Shown one piece after another: positions 7,709 to 14,542 of a stretch of 40,211 nucleotides of DNA. Every line of letters starts with the position of its first letter. Position 1 is the first letter of the stretch. Below the pieces are notes generated by a model that saw only the letters and a list, made by a program, of their open reading frames with translations, was not told the origin of the DNA and made no database searches. Position numbers and translations under genes: made by a program. The stretch comes from an uncultured Bacteriovoracaceae bacterium (GTDB lineage Bacteria > Bdellovibrionota > Bacteriovoracia > Bacteriovoracales > Bacteriovoracaceae), in assembly GCA_938017795.1 (NCBI GenBank), contig CALIJZ010000009.1, positions 1 to 40,211 on the forward strand. The letters are read 5' to 3'.

Positions 7709-8395
7709 ATGGCCATTTTTAGTATTATTTATCCTGTAAAATCGTTGAATCAAGATAGCTTGGTTCAAGAAGCTATTAGTAGATATAAAGTATTGGATGT
7801 AGAGCAAATTATAGTTACGAGTGCAGAAAGTGAGCAAAAGATTGAAGAAAATATCTATTATCTTGATACATCTTCTAGGGCCAAAAGGATGAATTTAGGT
7901 ATAGCTATAGCTTCTACTAATTTCATAATCTTTCATCATCCCCGAAGTATTATTGATATTGAAGGTCTAGGTTATCTTGTCAAAAATCATATGCATTTAG
8001 AGTGGGGAGCATTTACGCATAAGTTTGATAGGACTTCTTTCTTGTTAGACTTTACTTCGTTTTGGTCTAATTATGTACGAGGAGATTTGCGAAAAATCTA
8101 TTATTTAGACCATTGCTTATTTGCTAAGAAATCTCTTCTTGCACAAATAAACGGTTTTCCCGAGATTGATATTTTTGAAGACACAGAGATCTCAAAGAAC
8201 CTAGCACAGCTTGCTAAACCTAAAAGATTAAAATTTAGATCAATAACGTCAGCTATCAGGTTTGAAAATGAGGGGTTTTGGAAACAAGCCTATTTAAATT
8301 TTATGATGAAAATAGATTATTACCTTGGAAGAAATCATAAGAAAATGAATATGAAGTATGAAAAAAACATGGATTTAAACTCAGATTATGAATAA
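7709..8395 (+). CDS. divergent GT2-like transferase (rSAM/selenodomain-associated transferase 2 type)
   Basis: 228 residues. The order of motifs follows the TIGR04283-type family: 'SSRAKRMNLGIAIAS' for the usual GRAxQMNxGAxxA, then 'IIFHHPRS' where the family has LLFLHADT, then 'HCLFAKKSL' and 'INGFPEIDIFEDTEIS' for the GGFPE...EDxEL block. The metal/nucleotide-sugar-binding Asp of the HAD triplet is replaced by Pro-Arg, and the N-terminal Rossmann start is short. It may therefore be inactive or use another donor. It overlaps the next gene by eight bases. An AGAGGAT ribosome site precedes the ATG. Confidence 0.7.
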   Translation: MAIFSIIYPVKSLNQDSLVQEAISRYKVLDVEQIIVTSAESEQKIEENIYYLDTSSRAKRMNLGIAIASTNFIIFHHPRSIIDIEGLGYLVKNHMHLEWGAFTHKFDRTSFLLDFTSFWSNYVRGDLRKIYYLDHCLFAKKSLLAQINGFPEIDIFEDTEISKNLAQLAKPKRLKFRSITSAIRFENEGFWKQAYLNFMMKIDYYLGRNHKKMNMKYEKNMDLNSDYE

Positions 8396-9005
8396 ATGTT
8401 TTATTGTTTTTACAAAATATTATGATGACTTAAATTCTAAGACTAAACTTAGGGCCAGTTTAGATGACAAAATTGTTAATAATTTTAATAAAGCTTGTTA
8501 TTTTACCATAAAAGATAAATTAAGAGATCATAATGTCTATTGGTCAGTTAATCACAAGGATAGACTTATACATCCAGATTATAAAAATCAAAATATTATT
8601 TTTCAAAAAGGCGAGAGCTTTGCCGAAATCTTAATCGATTCAATTTCAAGGCTTAATCAAAGATATGATCGAATTGGAATTCTTGGAACAGATTGCCCTC
8701 AGATAGATATAAAAGAAATTTCTCGAAAAAATGATAACTTATTATTTGGAAAATGTTCTGATGGTGGCTTTTATTATTTTGAATTTCCGGCAAGTATGGA
8801 CCTAAGTGTTTTTAATAATGTGAGATATTCATCTGAATATGCTTTCAAGGATTTGGCCAAGAACATCGATAGCAAATTTGAGTTGCTTGAAACTTTGTTT
8901 GATGTAGATAGAATAGATGATTTATATAACCTTAAAAATCACTACCTTGCTGAATTGGGTGAGGATGAGTTAATGAAAAAATTTTTTAAGGAATATAATG
9001 ATTAA
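8388..9005 (+). CDS. DUF2064 / rSAM-selenodomain-associated transferase 1 family protein
   Basis: 205 residues with a nucleotidyltransferase/GT-A-like fold of the TIGR04282 (DUF2064) family. Visible blocks are 'FTKYY...KTKLRASL' for the family's FxKxPxxGxxKTRL, 'GILGTDCPQI' for iGtDCPxL, and 'GKCSDGGFYYF' for GPaxDGGYyL. TIGR04282 and TIGR04283 genes are often adjacent, so the pairing with the gene before supports both calls. The biochemical role of the family is not settled; a sugar or nucleotidyl transfer is likely. Eight-base overlaps on both sides mark a tightly coupled operon. Confidence 0.75.
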   Translation: MNKCFIVFTKYYDDLNSKTKLRASLDDKIVNNFNKACYFTIKDKLRDHNVYWSVNHKDRLIHPDYKNQNIIFQKGESFAEILIDSISRLNQRYDRIGILGTDCPQIDIKEISRKNDNLLFGKCSDGGFYYFEFPASMDLSVFNNVRYSSEYAFKDLAKNIDSKFELLETLFDVDRIDDLYNLKNHYLAELGEDELMKKFFKEYND

Positions 9006-9684
9006 AGTCGTAATTATACCAGCTTATAATGAAGAACAATCGATCGGTCATGTGTTAAGAGACTTAAATACTTTAAATATTGATGAAATTATAGTTGTTG
9101 ATAATAATTCTACTGATAGTACCAAAGAAAGTATTTTAAAAGGCGGAGCCACTTATCTTCTAGAGAAGAAAATGGGTTATGGTAGTGCATGCTTAAAAGG
9201 TTTAGAATATGTTTTTAATAAGTATGATCAAGAAATCTTAGTAGGCTTTGTTGATGGTGATTATTCTGATAATCCTGCTGAAATAAAAATGTTATTTAAT
9301 GAATGTGAAAAAACTAGTGACTTCTGCTTAGGATCTCGAATTAGAGGTGAAAGTGAAGCTGGGGCCTTATTTGTTCATGCGAGTCTTGGTAATAAATTTG
9401 CATGCTTAGTTATGAGTAAATTGTATCCAAAAACATTTCGATATTCTGACCTTGGGCCAATGAGAGTCATTAAGAAGTCGAAACTTAAAGAGCTTGAAAT
9501 GGTCGATCAGAATTTTGGTTGGACTATAGAGATGCAAATGAAGGCATTAAAACATAAATTAAAAATATGCGAAATACCAGTAAGCTATAAAAAGCGCATT
9601 GGAAAGTCCAAGATTAGTGGATCAATTGTTGGTTCATTTAAGGCCTCAGTTAAAATTTTATATTCTCTTTATCTTTATTTTTAA
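8998..9684 (+). CDS. family 2 glycosyltransferase, polyprenyl-phosphate type (DPM1-like)
   Basis: Predicted to transfer a sugar from a nucleotide donor to a polyprenyl phosphate at the cytoplasmic face of the inner membrane. 'IIPAYNEEQSI' (7-17), 'VVDNNSTD' (33-40) and the metal-binding 'DGD' (86-88) are all present, as is the C-terminal 'RIGKSKISG' that recurs in dolichol/polyprenyl-phosphate mannosyltransferases. There are no long membrane helices, as in DPM1-type enzymes. Its 3' end runs 35 bases into the convergent GT-C-like gene, whose class uses exactly this kind of lipid-linked donor. The pathway link is inference. Confidence 0.85.
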   Translation: MIKVVIIPAYNEEQSIGHVLRDLNTLNIDEIIVVDNNSTDSTKESILKGGATYLLEKKMGYGSACLKGLEYVFNKYDQEILVGFVDGDYSDNPAEIKMLFNECEKTSDFCLGSRIRGESEAGALFVHASLGNKFACLVMSKLYPKTFRYSDLGPMRVIKKSKLKELEMVDQNFGWTIEMQMKALKHKLKICEIPVSYKKRIGKSKISGSIVGSFKASVKILYSLYLYF

Positions 9685-10858
9685 TCATTTCAATACATCC
9701 CCAGAAAAAAAACAGATGAGTCATTAAAGCAATAGTGAAATGAATTTCATAATCATAAATTAGATAGCCTAAAAAGCCAGCAATGCTATAGAGTACAAAG
9801 CCAAGATTGCCTACTAAGTAAGCTGGTATAAATAAATAGATACCATACCAAGCATTATAAACATGGGTAAAGAAAAACAGAGTTGCAAAAACTAAGGTTA
9901 TTGAGCTTAGAAAGCTAATTTTTTTCTTATAAAAACTTAGTAAAACTAAAATATAACTTATGAGATAAATTGATCTAATAAGAAGTTTCGTAGTATTATG
10001 ATCAAGGTTTAAATATAAAAGAATCTCATATATTAAACTATTCCATTTCCAAGATTTGATGAATTCACTTGGTCCATTTGAAGTATTGGTTAAGGCAAGT
10101 CCGATATAAATCAAGGATGGAATCATTGCATATAAAACAATCAACAGTAGTTTTTTTTGATTTCTTATCAATAAAAATGGAACAATCAATATCCCCAAGA
10201 GCTTTGTAAGTATTTGAGCAGATAAGAAGTTTAGAGCGTAGAGCACTTTATTGTTTCTTAATTTTATAAAAAATAGTAATAGGAATAGCCCTGCTAGCAA
10301 GTCAATGTGAACAGCTTGAACAAATTCTTTTAAAAATGTCATGGAGCTTAGGGCAAGAAAGAAGTAGTTTTGATGAGCTTTTAAAAGGATTGAACAAAAA
10401 ATTAAATAGATTATTAAGAATAGAATCTGATTGATGATGAGCATCGTTTTATAATCAAAGGCCGAGAAGCTTGCCCAGAATGCTAAAGACAAGGGAGGAT
10501 AGATCGATGTGAGTTTATTATAAGCTATTAAATTTCTCTCGGGGAAATCGATGAAGTTTAATTCTTTATCGCTAGGAGAGATGAGGTATGGATTTTTTAG
10601 ATGACTTACTACTTTTCCTTCCCAGAAATATCTATACTGATCATTTTCTTGAATTGGTTCAACATTTACTTGAAAGCATCCAGCTAAAAATAATGAAAAA
10701 AGAAAATGGTTCTTTTTTGGTTTATACTTCTTATAACCGAACATGAAAATGAGTAATATAAATATGAAATGTAACAAAACGTAGTACCTACCTGAATATT
10801 CCAGGGATGATATAAGTCTTATAAGCATTGAGAAAAATGGAATTAAAAAAATGACCAC
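9650..10858 (-). CDS. GT-C-like polytopic mannosyltransferase homologue
   Basis: 402 residues with about ten membrane helices. A loop after the second helix contains 'NDQYRYFWEGKVV' (72-84) and 'NPYLISPSD', then 'IYPPLSLAFW' (119-128). These match the acidic first-loop and YPP signatures of GT-C mannosyltransferases that use polyprenyl-phosphate sugars (the MptA/MptB and DUF2029-like group). Convergent with, and overlapping by 35 bases, the DPM1-like gene. The start is uncertain: GTG 10858 has no clear ribosome site, and Met11 (10828) is possible. An intrinsic terminator lies only 13 bases upstream of the GTG, so expression may depend on read-through of a structured leader. Confidence 0.72.
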   Translation of the reverse strand: MVIFLIPFFSMLIRLISSLEYSGRYYVLLHFIFILLIFMFGYKKYKPKKNHFLFSLFLAGCFQVNVEPIQENDQYRYFWEGKVVSHLKNPYLISPSDKELNFIDFPERNLIAYNKLTSIYPPLSLAFWASFSAFDYKTMLIINQILFLIIYLIFCSILLKAHQNYFFLALSSMTFLKEFVQAVHIDLLAGLFLLLFFIKLRNNKVLYALNFLSAQILTKLLGILIVPFLLIRNQKKLLLIVLYAMIPSLIYIGLALTNTSNGPSEFIKSWKWNSLIYEILLYLNLDHNTTKLLIRSIYLISYILVLLSFYKKKISFLSSITLVFATLFFFTHVYNAWYGIYLFIPAYLVGNLGFVLYSIAGFLGYLIYDYEIHFTIALMTHLFFFWGCIEMIKNKDKENIKF

Positions 10859-10871
10859 TATTAATGATAAT

Positions 10872-10903
10872 AAAAATAGGCCTAAAAGTTAAACTCTTAG
10901 GCC
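10872..10903 (-). terminator. intrinsic terminator upstream of the GT-C-like gene
   Basis: The perfect 7-bp stem GGCCTAA/TTAGGCC (10879-10885 with 10897-10903) has an 11-base loop that can pair further. On the minus strand it is followed by TATTTTTATT. On the plus strand it is followed by CATTTTTT, so it could work both ways. On the minus strand it ends the structured RNA at 10872-11016. Confidence 0.65.
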
Positions 10904-10925
10904 CATTTTTTGGGAAGGGCAAGTT

Positions 10926-10948
10926 GGAATTATCATCATGATAATTCC
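10926..10948. repeat. perfect 10-bp inverted repeat with 3-base loop
   Basis: GGAATTATCA, TCA, TGATAATTCC. It is part of the structured region before the GT-C-like gene. If DNA-level, it could be an operator instead of an RNA hairpin. Confidence 0.85.
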
Positions 10949-11180
10949 TAGGGGGTTCAAAAATATCGAATAATCTTTAACATTTGTTACCTCTTATTGG
11001 TGACCTTGCCTTCTCTATATCTAGTATAAATCAAGGATTGAATATTTTTCTTTTTGGAATGGACTAAATTGATTTATGTATATAATTTCAGATAGTTAGG
11101 GCAATCGGAGATTTTCTTCAATAGCCTGGAAAAATTGGCGATATAAATCCTAAGTACTTAAGTATGAGTAGCTAGGGATT

Positions 11181-11225
11181 AAAATATTCAAAGAGAAATG
11201 CATAAGAGATCTCTTTGAATATTTT
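11181..11225 (-). terminator. hairpin terminator of the Cys-rich lipoprotein gene
   Basis: A perfect 15-bp stem (11181-11195 with 11211-11225, arm AAAATATTCAAAGAG) with a 15-base loop starts 14 bases after the gene's stop. The stem ends in A/T pairs that give TTTT on either strand. Confidence 0.6.
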
Positions 11226-11238
11226 GTTTATATTTTTG

Positions 11239-11901
11239 TCAGTATCTTAAGCAATCTCCGATAAAGTCATAGTTTTTGCTCGAATCCGAACTAGAACCAC
11301 TGAAATCTCCAATTAAATTCCCAACACTCGAGTAAACAGCCAGATCAAGGTATTTAGTTTTTGTGCTGTAATGGTATTGCACTTGTTGTGAGCCACTTAC
11401 AAGTACATTGTGAACGTTGCAAACTTTCTTGCATTTCTTTTTTGGTTTTTGGACTTTTTTAGGCTTTTTACCGTTATTTCCATGTCTTCTTGGAGGTGGT
11501 TTTGAAACACTACATACTCTTTTACAAGTTTTTACAGGAACTAAGAGCGTGCAAGATTCAATGGCCGATTTGATGCCTGAATTAGAGTAATCAGTTTCAA
11601 TAGAGCCACTAAGTTGAAGTGATTGATCGTTTGCTTGTGCTGGGATTTCAATAAGACCACCTTTCATAGAATTTTCAAGGTTTTGATTGAGCTTTATTTT
11701 AATCGTTTCATCTATGAAGGCGTTTTTTAATTTTAATTTTATCTTCTTTTTACCTTTAATTTTTACTTCAGATGCATAAGATCCTGCACTGATAATTTTA
11801 CCATCTTTTAGCTCCAAGGAGCTTTGAGAGTTAAATTGTCCTTTGAAGTCTTCACATGAGTAAAGACTGAAAATTGTGATTAATAAAATAAGTTTTTTCA
11901 T
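11239..11901 (-). CDS. lipoprotein with a basic, Cys-rich central segment
   Basis: 220 residues. The N-terminus ends in a lipobox 'SLYSC' (Cys16), and the next residue is Glu, so outer-membrane sorting is expected by the E. coli rule. A beta-rich half with Lys-rich 'KIKGKKKIKLKLK' follows. Next comes a very basic segment bracketed by two CxxxC-type motifs ('CKRVC' and 'CKKVC') around a Pro/Arg/Lys-rich stretch, and a C-terminal beta-rich part with one last Cys. The paired CK(R/K)VC motifs suggest two disulfides clamping a positively charged loop, perhaps for binding LPS, DNA or another surface. That is inference. GGGGAG lies five bases before the ATG. Family not recognised. Confidence 0.75.
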   Translation of the reverse strand: MKKLILLITIFSLYSCEDFKGQFNSQSSLELKDGKIISAGSYASEVKIKGKKKIKLKLKNAFIDETIKIKLNQNLENSMKGGLIEIPAQANDQSLQLSGSIETDYSNSGIKSAIESCTLLVPVKTCKRVCSVSKPPPRRHGNNGKKPKKVQKPKKKCKKVCNVHNVLVSGSQQVQYHYSTKTKYLDLAVYSSVGNLIGDFSGSSSDSSKNYDFIGDCLRY

Positions 11902-11932
11902 GATTTCTCCCCTTGTTTATAGGTTTGCACCT

Positions 11933-11961
11933 ATCTTAGATATCTAATAGATCTGTTGAAA
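11933..11961 (-). promoter_or_regulatory. candidate promoter of the Cys-rich lipoprotein, with overlapping palindrome
   Basis: On the minus strand: TTTCAA (11961-11956), 17-bp spacer, TAAGAT (11938-11933). The -35 and spacing match those proposed for acnA. A perfect 12-bp palindrome TTAGATATCTAA (11936-11947) overlaps the -10. A 6-bp hairpin with a GCAA loop (ATAGGT/ACCTAT, 11919-11934) lies just before the ribosome site. Confidence 0.35.
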
Positions 11962-12002
11962 ATTCCAGTAGTATCAAGGGAAGTAATAAAGTATTAAATT
12001 TT

Positions 12003-12040
12003 TGGAGTCAGATTGATACTAAAAAAACATTTTGACTCCA
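12003..12040. repeat. 8-bp inverted repeat downstream of the MFS gene
   Basis: TGGAGTCA (12003-12010) and TGACTCCA (12033-12040) are perfect complements with a 22-base spacer. The repeat lies between the MFS stop and the lipoprotein promoter. On the plus strand it is followed by TTTTTT (12046-12051). On the minus strand there is no T-tract after it. It may end the ribA-MFS transcript or bind a regulator. Confidence 0.5.
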
Positions 12041-12050
12041 TATAGTTTTT

Positions 12051-13232
12051 TCAAATTAGCTGTTTTCTTTTTAGTCCAAGGTTTTCATTCTTTTTTTGAA
12101 GTTGATTTAGAAAGATACTTAGTAATAGACTTATTGAAAATCCTAATAAAATTGTGAGTTTCAATCCAAAGTTTTCAATCCAAAAACCAGTATTAAACTC
12201 TCCTAATTCATCGCCTGTAGCAATTAATAAACCATTGAGTGAGCTTACTTTTCCTAGTTCATTATTTTGGGCCAATTGGAGTAAAAATTTTTCTCTCAAT
12301 ATACAACTAAGTCCATCAATTATGCCTAATCCAGCTATTATAAGAAGAAGAAGAACAAAACTATGATTTATACCAAGAGCTAATAAAGAAAAACTCCATA
12401 TAGCGATGAGAATGCTAAAAGACTTTAGATCTAATTTAGAGATGATTTTTTTAGGAGTCATTACAACTGCTAAAAATGCACAGAAATGAAATAATGACTT
12501 TATAAAACCAAAACGTGAGGCATCTTCTCCTAGATCTAAAAGAATAAATGGAATGAGAATTGTAAGGCCCATAAAAGAAGCAAGTATCGCATCTATGAAA
12601 AATGGTGCAAAAAGCTCTTTTCTCTCTAAGATGTTCAAGCTTTTAAAAGATTGAACTATTCCAATTTTTTGATTTTTTGATTTTTGTTTACTCTGTATAG
12701 GAATAAATCGAAAAGTTAATAAATATTCTAAAACTTGTATTGAAAATATGAAAGCCAAGAGAAACCAAGCTTTAGCTTCAACGGAGTAAGATAGTGTAAC
12801 TATCAAAGGGGCCATTATAATAGGAAGTTGCCAAGCCATGGTATTGAGTTTGGCAGAATTTGGAGTGCTAAAGTTTATTGTTTGTATCATTGAATAATAG
12901 GTGGGAATTCTAAAACTTCTAATGATGGATAATCCCAATAATACGGCAAGAATAACATAGAGATTTGTAGATATGAGTACAGCTGAGAGAATAAAACATT
13001 TCACTAGAATTATTATGTGATAGATTTTCCCAATTTTTCTCCACTGATCACTTAAATTTCCAATATATAGATTTAAAGTAATGGTTGGTAAATATAGAAT
13101 TAATCCAACAGAGCCTGTCCATAAAGCAGAGTTAGTTAGCGTGAAAACTTTATGGAAAACATAGAATGTAAATGTAGAACTTACAAGCGATCCAAGGAAC
13201 CTAGAAAAAATAATTTGATTATGAATGCTCAC
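12051..13232 (-). CDS. MFS transporter (EntS/MFS_3-like)
   Basis: 393 residues with about twelve membrane helices in two halves joined by a basic loop near residue 185. The first cytoplasmic loop has the MFS signature 'GNLSDQWRKIGK' (58-69). The overall look is that of drug/metabolite exporters related to EntS. The GTG start lies one base after the ribA stop, so translation is coupled to ribA. The pairing raises the possibility that the substrate is a flavin or a flavin-pathway product, but nothing in the sequence proves it. Confidence 0.85.
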   Translation of the reverse strand: MSIHNQIIFSRFLGSLVSSTFTFYVFHKVFTLTNSALWTGSVGLILYLPTITLNLYIGNLSDQWRKIGKIYHIIILVKCFILSAVLISTNLYVILAVLLGLSIIRSFRIPTYYSMIQTINFSTPNSAKLNTMAWQLPIIMAPLIVTLSYSVEAKAWFLLAFIFSIQVLEYLLTFRFIPIQSKQKSKNQKIGIVQSFKSLNILERKELFAPFFIDAILASFMGLTILIPFILLDLGEDASRFGFIKSLFHFCAFLAVVMTPKKIISKLDLKSFSILIAIWSFSLLALGINHSFVLLLLIIAGLGIIDGLSCILREKFLLQLAQNNELGKVSSLNGLLIATGDELGEFNTGFWIENFGLKLTILLGFSISLLLSIFLNQLQKKNENLGLKRKQLI

Positions 13233-13233
13233 T

Positions 13234-13845
13234 TTAACAAGTTACGCACTCTTGTGAATCTAATTTAATAGAATGATTAGTGTGTTCAACTTTTGCTCTC
13301 AAATAATGTAGGTTGCCTTCTTTGATAAAGACACCTGTTGAGATTTTTTCTTGAATTTCAATTCCATAATCTTGAAGTTGAGAAGCTTTCTTAGGATTAT
13401 TACTTAATAAATTAATTTTTTGAACCCCCATAGCTTTAAGCATTTGAGCCGCTATTTCATAATCTCTCAAGTCATCATCCAATCCTAGAGCATTATTGGC
13501 TTGATAGGTGTCTAGACCTTCCAGTTGTAGAGCATAAGCATCTAGTTTATTGTTTAATCCAATGCCTCTTCCTTCTTGCCTTAGATATATTAAGATTCCT
13601 CCGTTTAGGTTAAATTTTTCTACAGCTTCTTTTAATTGTTCTCCACAATCACATCTTGATGATCCAAAGACATCACCAGTTAAGCATTCAGAATGTATCC
13701 TAACATCAACAACATCTTGATCTAAATCTTTTCTGAAGTCTAAAACCACATGATCCTTGTTATCTTCTATGCCATCAAATGTTACGAAGTTTGCTTCCTT
13801 TTCATTCATTGGTACTTTCACTGAGTTTCTAATTGTAAGTTTCAT
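13234..13845 (-). CDS. ribA: GTP cyclohydrolase II
   Basis: First committed step of riboflavin synthesis: opens the imidazole ring of GTP to give the pyrimidine precursor, formate and pyrophosphate. 203 residues from ATG 13845. The zinc ligands Cys54, Cys65 and Cys67 sit in 'SECLTGD' and 'SRCDCGEQ'. The GTP-binding/catalytic 'LRQEGRGIGL' and the late 'NNPKKA' are present. A longer reading to 13905 is unlikely because AAGGGGGAG (13857-13849) precedes ATG 13845. It is a stand-alone RibA, without a fused DHBP synthase. It is followed by a coupled MFS gene. Two inverted repeats lie upstream; no FMN riboswitch was recognised there. Confidence 0.95.
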   Translation of the reverse strand: MKLTIRNSVKVPMNEKEANFVTFDGIEDNKDHVVLDFRKDLDQDVVDVRIHSECLTGDVFGSSRCDCGEQLKEAVEKFNLNGGILIYLRQEGRGIGLNNKLDAYALQLEGLDTYQANNALGLDDDLRDYEIAAQMLKAMGVQKINLLSNNPKKASQLQDYGIEIQEKISTGVFIKEGNLHYLRAKVEHTNHSIKLDSQECVTC

Positions 13846-13866
13846 TTTCTCCCCCTTAACGAGTCT

Positions 13867-13903
13867 GTTCAATATTAAAGTATATGAAGTGTTTATATTG
13901 AAC
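13867..13903 (-). promoter_or_regulatory. inverted repeat around the likely ribA promoter
   Basis: GTTCAATAT (13867-13875) and ATATTGAAC (13895-13903) are a perfect 9-bp pair with a 19-base spacer. On the minus strand the spacer contains TATACT, and TTGTTC overlaps the upstream arm. The arms therefore flank a -10, as an operator would. If transcription starts further upstream, it would instead be a leader hairpin just before the ribosome site. Confidence 0.5.
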
Positions 13904-13904
13904 A

Positions 13905-13941
13905 ATTCCTTATACGTATCTTTGTTATGCCTTTAAGGAAT
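13905..13941. repeat. second inverted repeat upstream of ribA
   Basis: ATTCCTTA (13905-13912) and TAAGGAAT (13934-13941) pair perfectly over 8 bp. The loop contains the 8-bp palindrome ATACGTAT. It adjoins the 13867-13903 repeat with one base between. Confidence 0.6.
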
Positions 13942-14025
13942 ATATCAAAACGATTTGTTTGTCTGTGATTTGGGTGTTGTGTATTTTGTGAACATATGTT
14001 GATTAAGCTCAAGTCTATTCAATAA

Positions 14026-14039
14026 CTTTGAGATCAAAG
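14026..14039. promoter_or_regulatory. operator-like palindrome upstream of the DM13 gene
   Basis: CTTTGA-GA-TCAAAG is a perfect 6-bp inverted repeat with a 2-base centre, 40 bases before the DM13 start. Its position near the expected promoter fits a dimeric repressor or activator site. Confidence 0.3.
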
Positions 14040-14079
14040 ATAAATATAAGGTGCAGAAAAATTTATTAAAGGAGAATTT

Positions 14080-14469
14080 ATGAAAAAAGTTGCATTTATG
14101 TTATTTACCATTACTGGACTAGCTTTTGGTGGTGAATATTTAGGAGAATTTGAATCTATAGAGAGTGGAAAAAGAATTGAAGGTAGTGTTAAGTTAGTTT
14201 CTAAAAATGGAAAAAAGGGATTGCTTTCTTTTGGTAAAAACTTCTTAACTGATGATGCTCCTGATTTAAGAGTCTATTTACATACAACAAAAGTCCCTAA
14301 ACGATATTCGAGTAAAAACTCAGTTTTTCTTGGGAAGCTGAAGAAGTTTAAAGGTATTCAGAAATACTCTTTACCTAAAGGTGTTGATTTGAAGAAATTT
14401 AAGTATGCAGTAGTTTATTGCAAAAAGTTTCATACGAATTTTGGAAGTGCTCGCTTACTGAAGAAATAG
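14080..14469 (+). CDS. exported DM13-domain protein
   Basis: 129 residues. The signal peptide is 'MKKVAFMLFTITGLAFG'. One DM13 domain fills the rest: 'NFLTDDAPDLRVYL' (54-67), 'FLGKLKKFKGIQKYSLP' (83-99) and the signature 'AVVYCKKFHTNFGSARL' (110-126) with its invariant Cys114. DM13 domains are proposed to take part in electron transfer or redox chemistry through that cysteine. Expected location is periplasmic. AAAGGAG precedes the ATG. It is a single-gene unit with its own strong terminator, divergent from ribA. Confidence 0.88.
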   Translation: MKKVAFMLFTITGLAFGGEYLGEFESIESGKRIEGSVKLVSKNGKKGLLSFGKNFLTDDAPDLRVYLHTTKVPKRYSSKNSVFLGKLKKFKGIQKYSLPKGVDLKKFKYAVVYCKKFHTNFGSARLLKK

Positions 14470-14479
14470 TTAGATTTGT

Positions 14480-14517
14480 CACCACCAAAGTCCTTATATT
14501 TGGTGGTGATTCTTTAT
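14480..14517 (+). terminator. intrinsic terminator of the DM13 gene
   Basis: A perfect 11-bp stem TCACCACCAAA/TTTGGTGGTGA (14480-14490 with 14500-14510) with a 9-base loop is followed by TTCTTTATT. The next gene is convergent, so it may serve both. Confidence 0.8.
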
Positions 14518-14542
14518 TGGGCCTAGAAGTGAGAATAAAATA

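Larger units (their letters stand above)
10872..11016 (-). ncRNA. candidate structured RNA or attenuator leader before the GT-C-like gene
   Basis: Positions 10859-11238 contain no gene. On the minus strand a TATACT at 11028-11023 predicts a start near 11016, though the -35 is poor. The RNA would open with GAAGGCAAG (11013-11005), which pairs with CTTGCCCTTC (10923-10914) with one bulged C. Inside lie a 6-bp hairpin with one mismatch (11004-10999 with 10991-10986) and a perfect 10-bp hairpin with a 3-base loop (10926-10948). The 10872-10903 terminator follows. This is a closed multi-branch fold followed by a terminator, as in riboswitches or free small RNAs. No known class was recognised. The fold could also be read on the plus strand, where the mismatch becomes a G-U pair. 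11019-11180 shows nothing else. Confidence 0.45.

Noticed and set aside
10950..10972. GGGGGTTCAAA resembling the T-arm of a tRNA
   Set aside because: The pairing strand and the acceptor, D and anticodon arms are missing, so no cloverleaf can be drawn around it.
10872..11016. 6S RNA or SRP RNA identity for the structured region
   Set aside because: It lacks the length and long internal-bubble rod of 6S, and the conserved SRP domain IV loop is absent. Kept as an unclassified candidate.
11104..11262. 10-bp inverted pair ATCGGAGATT/AATCTCCGAT
   Set aside because: One arm is inside the lipoprotein coding end and the distance is large; likely chance in AT-rich DNA.
13846..14079. FMN riboswitch upstream of ribA
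   Set aside because: None of the conserved RFN-element blocks are present; only simple inverted repeats are seen.
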